Position numbers and translations under genes: made by a program. From Syntrophomonadaceae bacterium (GTDB lineage: Bacteria > Bacillota > Dethiobacteria > DTU022): DNA of 5,336 nt. Within the stretch, counting starts at the first letter, position 1. The number at the start of each line of letters is the position of its first letter. Shown here piece after piece: positions 1-5,336 of this stretch. A model generated the notes under the pieces. That model had not been told where the DNA came from. It ran no database searches and saw only the letters and a list, made by a program, of their open reading frames with translations. The DNA is taken from the NCBI GenBank assembly GCA_003552365.1, contig PUKR01000220.1:1-5336 (forward strand), in the 5' to 3' direction.

Positions 1-797
1 TTATAATTGATAAACGGGCTGAAAGTCGCCAGGTTTACCGGTGAAGAAATTGCATTTTCTGGACATTTAAGTTCGCAGTAAAGGCAGAGGATGCAGTTGT
101 TGCTCCATACAGGCCGGGCGTTTTTGTCTTCAGATATATTACCAACCGGACATTCATCCATACAAATTCCACAGGAGGTGCATTTATTGCGTGCCAGCTT
201 GAACATACGGTAATAAACATTTTTAGCCAGCCAGGGATTTAATAAAAAACGCTCTATCGAGTAAATAAAAGGGGGTTTCGTTTGCTTTTCCGCTAATCTA
301 TCAACCTTATTATTATATTGGTCCATTAATTTTTTCCCAAAATCGGTTGCCTCATCCAGCTCCTCTTTATCAGGATGGTCAGGCGAAAATTGGACTCCTC
401 TTTTTAAATATCCTATAAAATAACCTTCTCCAAAGCAATGAAAATTTCCTAAAGACCTAGCATTTCTTGATTGCATCTCTTTATTAATTTGTTCAACTGT
501 ATCAAAATTATACGTTGCATGTAATAAAAAAGTAAAAAATGACTTTTCATTTAAGGCAGGAAGAAGCTTGAGGAACTCCGTTACATTATAGGGAAGCTGG
601 TAATAATAGACCGGTGAACCGAGACCAATAATATCGTATTTTGAAACTGACTCCGGCCTGGCATCTTTAATATCGCATAGCTCAACATTGCAACCTTTTT
701 CCTTCAACCCTTCAGCGATAGCGCCGGCAATTGTAGCGGTGGTGCCGCCTTTTGAAAAATAAATGATCAGAGCAGTGGACAATTCTAAGCCCCCCAT
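1..797 (-). CDS. EFR1-like flavodoxin/double-[4Fe-4S] ferredoxin fusion protein (3' end cut by window)
   Basis: This is an open frame of 265 codons running off the window edge without a stop; the usual family length is roughly 250-270 residues, so little is probably missing. Numbering from the ATG at 797, residues 9-20 (ALIIYFSKGGTT) form the first beta strand and the FMN phosphate-binding loop of a flavodoxin, followed by IIGLGSPVYYYQLP, typical of flavodoxin-like EFR1 proteins. The C-terminus carries two CxxCxxCxxxCP clusters, Cys206/209/212/216 and Cys235/238/241/245, each fit to bind a [4Fe-4S] centre. It is probably a cytoplasmic electron carrier or flavin-dependent redox protein; its partner is not visible. 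The start is uncertain: the ATG at 797 has no Shine-Dalgarno, whereas a TTG at 782 lies 7 nt after GGGGGG and would give MSTALIIYFSK, a more typical flavodoxin start. It has its own promoter and is AT-rich compared with its neighbours. Confidence 0.9.
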   Translation of the reverse strand, partial: MGGLELSTALIIYFSKGGTTATIAGAIAEGLKEKGCNVELCDIKDARPESVSKYDIIGLGSPVYYYQLPYNVTEFLKLLPALNEKSFFTFLLHATYNFDTVEQINKEMQSRNARSLGNFHCFGEGYFIGYLKRGVQFSPDHPDKEELDEATDFGKKLMDQYNNKVDRLAEKQTKPPFIYSIERFLLNPWLAKNVYYRMFKLARNKCTSCGICMDECPVGNISEDKNARPVWSNNCILCLYCELKCPENAISSPVNLATFSPFINY

Positions 798-831
798 TCA
801 AATTTAATATTAAGCAAGAATATCACCGAAT

Positions 832-849
832 AATTCTGATATCTGAATT
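832..849. repeat. Imperfect palindrome at the start point of the flavodoxin/ferredoxin promoter
   Basis: AATTCTGATATCTGAATT is an 18-bp palindrome broken by one mismatched symmetric pair. Its last bases overlap the -10 box and it covers the expected transcription start near 840. The half-site ATCTGAAT recurs as a direct repeat at 841-848 and 852-859, 11 bp apart, about one helical turn. The geometry is that of a repressor operator, but no regulator is encoded in the window, so the role is inferred. Confidence 0.4.
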
Positions 850-875
850 TTATCTGAATAAATACAGTTAGTCAA
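847..875 (-). promoter_or_regulatory. Sigma-70/sigma-A type promoter for the flavodoxin/ferredoxin gene
   Basis: On the minus strand, a -35 box TTGACT (875-870) and a -10 box TAAAAT (852-847) are separated by exactly 17 bp; each matches consensus at five of six positions. The predicted start point near 840 gives a leader of about 43 nt to the ATG at 797 or 58 nt to the TTG at 782. It lies downstream of the msrA terminator, so the gene below it is an independent transcription unit. Confidence 0.75.
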
Positions 876-965
876 GGTTCCGGATAAAAATTTTTAATGC
901 TCAGCCTTGCTGCACTTTTGGACAGAAGCCATCACCGCCGGGTAAGTTCCCATGCCGGGCGCACA

Positions 966-1003
966 TTATAAAAAGGCAGTGGGCTGTAAAAACCCGCTGC
1001 CTT
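966..1003 (-). terminator. Rho-independent terminator after msrA
   Basis: The inverted repeat AAGGCAGTGGG (973-983) and CCCGCTGCCTT (993-1003) forms an 11-bp stem with one imperfect pair (A-C in the minus-strand transcript) and a 9-nt loop. Read on the minus strand it is followed by a T-rich run (TTTTTATAA). It begins 58 nt after the msrA stop codon and should end the Wzy_C/msrA transcript. Confidence 0.75.
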
Positions 1004-1061
1004 CGACAATCAAACTTGATTCATTAATATTACCGGTAAAGCCTGTTCAAGCCGATCAACT

Positions 1062-1880
1062 TTAGTAAACCACGAACTCCAACTGTTCGCGAAGTTGCTC
1101 GGAAAGCCCGTAGCTATCGATTTCCCGGCGCAACAACTCCGGATCTCCGTAACCGCCGGCAATCCCGTTTAGGCGTGCCGCCACCGTAGAATCAGTCAAA
1201 TCTTCAATGTCGGGATAGTATGCTCTGAGTTCCGTGCTCAGCTCCGGTTGCATTCGCAAGTAATACTTTTGATGATAGTTCTCGGCAAGATAAAAGACAT
1301 CCAGTGGCATAATCTCAGTTTTGATTTCTTGCTGCAGCTCTTCTTCAAGCTGCTTTTTGCTTTCCAGGGCTTTCTTTTTCTGCTCTTCATCGGCATAAAG
1401 GATTGCTGCCATGTACTGCCTGGAATACGCCCTGGATAATGGGTTGTGGTTGTTCCAAAAGACTTCCAGGATATCTTCATAAGTAATTTGCGCAGGATCA
1501 TAATCAACCTGAAAAACTTCGATGTGATCGGCCAGGTTTTCATAAGTAGGATCCTTAGTGCTGCCTCCGGCATAACCAGCCCGGGTCCTGTATATCCCTT
1601 CAATTTGCCCGAACCGGGCATCAGGTCCCCAGAATCAGCCCATGGCCAGAGTGGCTGTTTTCAAGCCGGACGGAACTGCCTGATCCAGTGGAGGAACCTT
1701 ATCTTTTAAATCAAATTGTTTTTGCTCCATAAGCTCTGCTTCCTCTCCTTCATTTAAAGCTGCAGTTTCCTCTAAATCACATGCTGAAGATGACTCTTCA
1801 GCGCAGCCGGGCAAGTACAAAATTAATACCACCAGGCAGGACAGTAAAAACAAGATAACGGAGAATCTATTATTTAACAT
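1062..1880 (-). CDS. msrA: Selenocysteine-containing lipoprotein peptide-methionine (S)-S-oxide reductase (MsrA)
   Basis: MsrA reduces methionine-S-sulfoxide in proteins back to methionine. The frame runs 1880 to 1062 (272 residues) with a single in-frame TGA at 1637-1635, exactly at the catalytic position of the GCFWG motif, here G-U-F-W-G (Sec82). Similarity to MsrA continues on both sides: ATLAMG before it, then FWGPDARFG, RTRAGYAGG, DPTYENLADHIE (Glu121 is the likely catalytic acid), VDYDP, FWNNHNP, SRQYM and AENYHQKYYL. Residues 1-26 are a lipoprotein signal: a hydrophobic stretch ending in the lipobox LPGC, so Cys26 would be lipidated and the enzyme sits outside the membrane. A linker of about 45 acidic, Ser-rich residues follows. 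There is no cysteine after Sec82, so it is a 1-Cys-type (here 1-Sec) enzyme; Cys34 is the only other mature cysteine. The ATG at 1880 was chosen because GGAG lies 10 nt upstream; a TTG at 1886 adds two residues (MK) but is only 4 nt from that site. It overlaps the upstream gene by 11 nt, implying translational coupling. The alternative, a nonsense-mutated pseudogene, is much less likely. Confidence 0.9.
1607..1634 (-). promoter_or_regulatory. Putative bacterial SECIS element of msrA
   Basis: Directly after the UGA codon, a 15-nt stretch (UUCUGGGGACCUGAU) leads to a hairpin with stem GCCC/GGGC (1619-1616 with 1610-1607) and apical loop GGUUC (1615-1611); the loop's outer G and C can add a fifth pair, leaving GUU. 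Counting the U of UGA as 1, the loop begins with G at position 23 and an unpaired U sits at position 18. This is close to the E. coli fdhF element as I recall it, where SelB reads loop residues G23/U24 and a bulged U17. The element would recruit SelB with Sec-tRNA to decode the UGA. The fold was drawn by hand. Confidence 0.75.
1635..1637 (-). other. Recoded UGA (selenocysteine codon) in msrA
   Basis: The TGA is in frame with the msrA stop at 1064-1062 (573 nt, 191 codons apart) and replaces the Cys codon of GCFWG. It is the only in-frame TGA in any gene here: the 907-codon gene upstream contains none, and the three visible stop codons are TAG, TAA and TAA. One base change from TGT or TGC would also produce it, but the downstream hairpin and the intact 190-codon remainder favour recoding. 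Confidence 0.88.
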
Positions 1881-4593
1881 CTTCAATCAACTCCAGGTGT
1901 TCCTTGGCTTGTTCGTATAGATCGTCATCTTCTTCTACCAGCTCAAAATAATTTTCCGCTGCAGAATAATCCTCGAGCAAAAAGTGCGCCTGGCCAAGGT
2001 GAAAAGCGATTGGCTCGATTTCTTCAAGATTATCTTTCATTTTACTTTCTATCTCTATTATATCATTAAGATATCTTTCTGCTTCCGCCCGCTCCCCTTC
2101 GCCCAGGTAGAAATCGGCCAGCTGTAAACGGGAAGAAACTGCCTGTAAATAGCTGCTCTCAGATAAAGGCCTCAGGTACATTAACCGATCAATCATTTCC
2201 AGCCCTTCATTTACATCCACATTGTGCAGCAGCAAATTACCGTAGTGGCTTACATAACGGGGATTATAAGGCTCAAGCTCGTAAGCCCGTTCGGCCATGG
2301 AAATCACTTCGCCCATATCGGCCTGCGCACCGGTCCTGCGGGCACGATCTTCAATCAAAACACTAAGGTTGTAATAATTGTCAGTGCGGAAGGGATCCCT
2401 TTGGATACCCCTGCGCATTTCCGCCTTTGCCTGCTTTAAACTGTTTTGCTCGACAAGCTCCTGGGATCGCCAGGTAGTATAAAGCCCATCAAGCAGCATC
2501 AGGGAAAAAATAAATAAAAACACCCCGGCAACTATCCCTGTTATCCCTGCAAACCGGCCCCGGTCGGTATCCTTCATTCCGCTGCTATTTTTCTTTTTAA
2601 ACCAGGTAGCGCGATCCAGGCTGCGGCTTGCTCCAAGTAAAACGAATAAAAAGATACCCACTGCCGCCATGGAGAAGTTCCAGTCAATCACGCTGTGTGC
2701 TCCCAGGGCTGCAACCGGGATAATTGCTGCCGCCCAAAATTGCCAGACCCTGGTAGAGGCCTTCTGCATGACACAATTGCGGACAAATGAGACGGCAGTG
2801 CTTACCCACAGCCCCAGGAAAGCCAGGAATCCAAGGAGGCCTGCTTCAATCCAAACCTGCAAAAAGTGGTTGTGAACTTCGGTCGTATTGTAGGGGCGGT
2901 CCTGGTAAACACGGTAGATGGCATTCCACCCACCGCCGCCCGTTCCCAGCACCGGGTGATCCCCGATGATTTGAACGGCATCCTCCATGAATTCAAACCG
3001 CGCATCGAGGTTACGATCAAGGGAATAGGAAAACAGGCGATCGTAAAAACGATCCGGCAGCATGCGGTTTAAAGTAAACCTCAGCGAACGATCAATCCCA
3101 TCCGCGCTTAAAGAAACGTTTCGAGCCGTGACAGAAGTTCCCGGGTAACGGTTATAAATTTTCACTTCAAGGCGCTCCATTTCCGCCCCGGTTTCAAATT
3201 TAAAATCTTTCTCTTCCCAGCCTTCAGTGGCCGAACCCTTGTAATCTAAAAGTTCTTCATCCCGGTATTCCGGGAGCCCTCCCAGGACCCTGAGACGCCA
3301 GGCATAATCAACCTCTTCGTCAAAACCGGGATCTTCTTCCGCTTTAATATCCATGGAAAGCAGGTACTCCTCTTCGGGGCTGATCCCCCGGATCACCTGC
3401 TCTACAGTGCGTGTTTCCGGATCTTGATCCAGGTCCCTGTCAAGCTGCACCGGCCCCAAAGCCGGTAAAACAAAGATAACAAAAATACCGGCAAAAACGG
3501 CTGCCCCTGTACCTCCGGCCACGGCAATGCGCAATTTACGGCTTTGGCTCAAGTATAGTTCGACAAACAGGCCAAGGATGATCGCAATAACAATAGCAGC
3601 CGCAACCAGTAGCCAGGCCTGGGCCGGGGTTTCCGAACGAAACACCTGATCGGCCATCAAGGCCGTGGGAACGCCGGCCAGGGCGGTAGCGGCAAGGTAT
3701 AAGAATGATCGCAGCCTTTCACCGGGAGCGGAGATTACAATTAACAGCAAGCTCAGGGGAACGAGGAGCAGCCAGGCCCCGCGGGAAAAGGTTAGGATAA
3801 TGGTAAAAAGCATGGTCGCGGCAGGCGCCAAATAAATTACTTTCCACCAATTTTTTGCCAGGGGCGCCAGGGCCAGGGTTAACAGGTACGCCGCCATCAA
3901 GTAGGCAGCCGCAGTATTTGCGTAACCCATGGGTGAGGCAATCCTGGCCGAGGCATAAGCTCCGGGAAAATCCCAGTGTCCGGCCGGCACCCCAAGGCTG
4001 GCGATTGTAACCACCACGGCAGCAGCCAGCAACAGGTGTAAAACCACGTTTATTCCCGACGGGACAAACTTTTCAGGGCCTTGCTCATATTGGGCTGAGT
4101 TAAAATCATCTTTATTATGCCGGGTTAATTTAATTTGAGGCAGCGACAGGTAACGACAAATATCCAGGGTTATCAAATATATAACAAGGTAGGAGGCTAT
4201 TTTTAATACTTCTTCCAGGGCATCACGGGTATTTACCGCAAAAAAGAAGGAAAGCCCGTAGGCAAAAAGCAAAACAATAATACAAATATCCAGGGGGGTT
4301 TCAACCAGGCGGTTATCTTTTTTTAGCAACCGGAAGTACCCCCATACGATTAAAAGCCCAAATATAACGACTTTGGCAATAAGCAATTCTCGCGGGAAAA
4401 ACAGGCCACGTTGAAATGGGCCGATAAATAGTAAAAGCGCGATTACTGCGAGCATAAGAAACGGTATTACCCTCTCAGCCCAGTAGTTCACAACCTGCCA
4501 CTTTTCAAAACCACCCTGCTTTTTCTTTTTTGAAACTGCTTTGCCAGGCGCTTGTTTTTTCTTTTTAGTTTTACTTGACCCCTTCGCAGCCAT
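1870..4593 (-). CDS. O-antigen ligase/polymerase (Wzy_C) superfamily membrane protein with C-terminal TPR domain
   Basis: This 907-residue polytopic membrane protein probably transfers or polymerises lipid-linked glycans on the outer face of the membrane. Residues 1-28 are a Lys-rich cytoplasmic tail. Hydrophobic segments lie at about 43-60, 68-88, 101-119, 128-145, 181-201, 224-243, 249-267, 272-289, 295-315, 326-347, 357-378, 583-604, 617-633, 640-655 and 681-702. Family hallmarks are ARIASPMGYANTAAAYL (216-232), the TFSRGAWL segment (268-275), and HPVLGTGGGGW (546-556) followed by EVHNHFLQVWIEAGLLG (572-588), the large-loop motif of Wzy_C proteins. A long loop at 379-540 includes an acidic, strand-rich stretch (about 407-500) not needed by simple ligases. 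Residues 713-905 form TPR-like helical repeats. The start is well supported: AGGAGG lies 6 nt before the ATG. The exact acceptor (wall polysaccharide, lipid or protein) cannot be read from sequence; O-antigen itself is unlikely if the host is a monoderm. The stop lies inside the start region of msrA. Confidence 0.88.
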   Translation of the reverse strand: MAAKGSSKTKKKKQAPGKAVSKKKKQGGFEKWQVVNYWAERVIPFLMLAVIALLLFIGPFQRGLFFPRELLIAKVVIFGLLIVWGYFRLLKKDNRLVETPLDICIIVLLFAYGLSFFFAVNTRDALEEVLKIASYLVIYLITLDICRYLSLPQIKLTRHNKDDFNSAQYEQGPEKFVPSGINVVLHLLLAAAVVVTIASLGVPAGHWDFPGAYASARIASPMGYANTAAAYLMAAYLLTLALAPLAKNWWKVIYLAPAATMLFTIILTFSRGAWLLLVPLSLLLIVISAPGERLRSFLYLAATALAGVPTALMADQVFRSETPAQAWLLVAAAIVIAIILGLFVELYLSQSRKLRIAVAGGTGAAVFAGIFVIFVLPALGPVQLDRDLDQDPETRTVEQVIRGISPEEEYLLSMDIKAEEDPGFDEEVDYAWRLRVLGGLPEYRDEELLDYKGSATEGWEEKDFKFETGAEMERLEVKIYNRYPGTSVTARNVSLSADGIDRSLRFTLNRMLPDRFYDRLFSYSLDRNLDARFEFMEDAVQIIGDHPVLGTGGGGWNAIYRVYQDRPYNTTEVHNHFLQVWIEAGLLGFLAFLGLWVSTAVSFVRNCVMQKASTRVWQFWAAAIIPVAALGAHSVIDWNFSMAAVGIFLFVLLGASRSLDRATWFKKKNSSGMKDTDRGRFAGITGIVAGVFLFIFSLMLLDGLYTTWRSQELVEQNSLKQAKAEMRRGIQRDPFRTDNYYNLSVLIEDRARRTGAQADMGEVISMAERAYELEPYNPRYVSHYGNLLLHNVDVNEGLEMIDRLMYLRPLSESSYLQAVSSRLQLADFYLGEGERAEAERYLNDIIEIESKMKDNLEEIEPIAFHLGQAHFLLEDYSAAENYFELVEEDDDLYEQAKEHLELIEDVK

Positions 4594-4599
4594 CCGAAA

Positions 4600-4605
4600 C
4601 CTCCT
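4600..4605 (-). promoter_or_regulatory. Consensus ribosome binding site of the Wzy_C/TPR gene
   Basis: AGGAGG on the minus strand, with a 6-nt spacer to the ATG at 4593-4591, fixes the start of the 907-residue protein. Confidence 0.85.
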
Positions 4606-4621
4606 GCCAACAGCTCCTGTT

Positions 4622-4639
4622 CATTTGCCACCGCAAATG
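4622..4639. repeat. Short hairpin in the leader of the Wzy_C/TPR gene
   Basis: CATTTGC (4622-4628) and GCAAATG (4633-4639) are a perfect 7-bp inverted repeat around a 4-nt loop. It lies between the predicted promoter and the ribosome binding site, so it could be a leader hairpin or an operator. It is short and no T-run follows, so it is not a terminator. Confidence 0.4.
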
Positions 4640-4669
4640 GATAGCATAAAGCCGGTATTCTTTATCATT

Positions 4670-4698
4670 ATTATGCAACTAAACTGGTAGATATTCAA
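4670..4698 (-). promoter_or_regulatory. Predicted promoter of the Wzy_C/TPR-msrA operon
   Basis: On the minus strand, TTGAAT (4698-4693, four of six matches to the -35 consensus) and CATAAT (4675-4670, five of six to the -10) are separated by 17 bp. Transcription would start near 4663, giving a leader of about 70 nt. It lies downstream of the hairpin that should end the beta-helix gene, which makes a separate unit plausible. Confidence 0.55.
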
Positions 4699-4764
4699 TA
4701 CTGCTAACCTGTAAAACTGCTGTAAATCTTTATAAATACAAAAAGAAAACCCAAACCTTCCCAT

Positions 4765-4803
4765 TGATCAAAGGCTGTCCGAAAATCAGACAGCCTTTGA
4801 TCA
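4765..4803 (-). terminator. Perfect 15-bp inverted repeat, probable terminator after the beta-helix gene
   Basis: TGATCAAAGGCTGTC (4765-4779) and GACAGCCTTTGATCA (4789-4803) are exact reverse complements around a 9-nt loop. Read on the minus strand, the GC-rich core is flanked by AAA before and TTT after, as in intrinsic terminators, but no long T-run follows the full stem. It lies 54 nt beyond the beta-helix stop codon. The symmetric design could also work on the plus strand, or the element could be a small dispersed palindromic repeat. Confidence 0.6.
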
Positions 4804-4857
4804 TAGTTTAATAAAATATATGTTTTTTAACCACCGGGTGAAGTAACAACATCCCGG

Positions 4858-5336
4858 CTATTCCTCGTGGATATCTTCAGGCGAGTTGCCTTCATAGGTG
4901 TTATCATCAGGATCGTTCAGCTCTAAGACGGCTCCTTCAGAAAAATGCATTGCGCCGCCTTTCCTGGCCCGGTTATTCTCAAAGACATTATTTCTCACTG
5001 CTACAGTTGCTTCAAAAACAGCAAAGATGCCCCCGCCGTCTCGCCTTGATTCATTGCTGCTGATTGTATTTTCTTCAAAAACCGGGTCAGACTGCTGGAT
5101 AAAAATCCCTGCTCCGTTTCGTTCCACGTAATTATCGGTTATCGTGTTATTGACTATTTCAGCCGAACCACCCTGGCTTATAGCCAATCCTCCGCCATTG
5201 CTGGCCCGGTTATCCGAAATTGTATTTGCTCTTAATTCCGGGGAGCAGTCGACATTGGTAGAAATCCCTCCCCCGGCTTCAGATTCATTTCCGATTAAAA
5301 TGTTATTTTCCAACAGGGGCGAAGATTCGACAAAAA
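4858..5336 (-). CDS. Right-handed parallel beta-helix repeat protein (C-terminal part; 5' end outside window)
   Basis: The frame is open from the window edge to a TAG at 4860-4858, giving the last 158 residues; the reading continues upstream of the TTG at 5313 with VESSPL, so this TTG is not the start. It contains about four coils of roughly 26 residues with the pattern NTIxxN...GGGIxI: RANTISDNRASNGGGLAI, VNNTITDNYVERNGAGIFI, EENTISSNESRRDGGGIFAV and RNNVFENNRARKGGAMHF. Asn, Gly and hydrophobic positions recur as in beta-helix and Chlamydia PMP-like proteins, where Asn ladders stack inside the solenoid. Such proteins are usually exported and act as polysaccharide lyases, adhesins or surface proteins; no catalytic site is visible in this part. 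It ends in an acidic tail (DPDDNTYEGNSPEDIHEE) with no membrane anchor or sorting signal. Confidence 0.85.
   Translation of the reverse strand, partial: FVESSPLLENNILIGNESEAGGGISTNVDCSPELRANTISDNRASNGGGLAISQGGSAEIVNNTITDNYVERNGAGIFIQQSDPVFEENTISSNESRRDGGGIFAVFEATVAVRNNVFENNRARKGGAMHFSEGAVLELNDPDDNTYEGNSPEDIHEE

Noticed and set aside
35..220. A 61-codon minus-strand frame over the ferredoxin clusters
   Set aside because: It is a shadow: the frame shared with the flavodoxin domain reads both CxxCxxCxxxCP clusters cleanly.
894..953. A 19-residue open frame (MGTYPAVMASVQKCSKAEH) between msrA and the flavodoxin/ferredoxin gene
   Set aside because: There is no ribosome binding site before its ATG and no homology I can vouch for; it may be chance, though a search for copies elsewhere in the genome would show whether it belongs to a dispersed repeat.
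1238..1621. A 127-codon minus-strand open frame overlapping the MsrA region
   Set aside because: It lies out of frame with the MsrA homology and its translation is low-complexity and Lys/Ser-rich; the MsrA frame explains the same DNA fully.
1635..1637. Alternative genetic code in which TGA is Trp or Gly throughout
   Set aside because: No other in-frame TGA occurs in roughly 1,300 codons of the neighbouring genes, Trp is encoded by TGG throughout, and the site is a catalytic Cys position, not Trp or Gly.
1635..1886. A separate 83-residue lipoprotein gene ending at TGA
   Set aside because: Its last residues, ATLAMG, are the beginning of the MsrA catalytic motif and the frame continues as FWGPDARFG after the TGA, so it is the N-terminus of the selenoprotein.
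4898..5131. A plus-strand frame opposite the beta-helix gene
   Set aside because: Its Ser/Lys/Pro-rich translation reflects antisense of the Asn/Gly-rich repeats, and the minus strand shows regular beta-helix coils.

Overview
The window looks like chromosomal DNA from an anaerobic member of the Bacillota (Clostridia-like). This is inferred from a flavodoxin/double-[4Fe-4S] protein of the clostridial EFR1 type, a lipoprotein signal peptide, strong AGGAGG-type ribosome binding, sigma-A-like promoters, and above all an apparent selenoprotein. Every gene supported here lies on the minus strand; three stop codons are visible (TAG, TAA, TAA).

Layout, in the direction of transcription (high to low coordinates). 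(1) 5336-4858: the C-terminal part of a right-handed beta-helix repeat protein whose start lies outside the window. (2) 4857-4594: an intergenic region with a perfect 15-bp inverted repeat (likely terminator), a sigma-70-type promoter, a small hairpin and a consensus Shine-Dalgarno. (3) 4593-1870: a 907-residue membrane protein of the O-antigen ligase/polymerase (Wzy_C) superfamily with a soluble loop insertion and a C-terminal TPR domain. (4) 1880-1062: overlapping the end of that gene, a peptide-methionine (S)-S-oxide reductase (MsrA) made as a lipoprotein. Its reading frame is interrupted by a single TGA exactly where the catalytic cysteine of the GCFWG motif belongs. (5) 1061-798: a terminator, then a strong promoter with a palindrome around its start point. 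(6) 797 to beyond position 1: an EFR1-like flavodoxin/ferredoxin fusion protein, cut by the window edge a little before its end.

The main result is that the two open frames at 1886-1635 and 1412-1062, which look like separate genes, are one 272-residue selenoprotein MsrA. The TGA at 1637-1635 and the terminal TAA at 1064-1062 are in the same frame with no other stop between them. Protein similarity to MsrA runs through the TGA, and a hairpin with a GGUUC loop sits 15 nt downstream, as expected for a bacterial SECIS element. Selenoprotein MsrA is known in other organisms. The export as a lipoprotein, the absence of any C-terminal resolving cysteine, and the pairing with a surface-polysaccharide gene are the parts that deserve follow-up.

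The Wzy_C/TPR gene and msrA overlap and are probably translationally coupled in one operon, which suggests repair of oxidised cell-surface or membrane proteins alongside envelope polysaccharide assembly (inference). The EFR1-like gene has its own promoter and is markedly more AT-rich than the operon.
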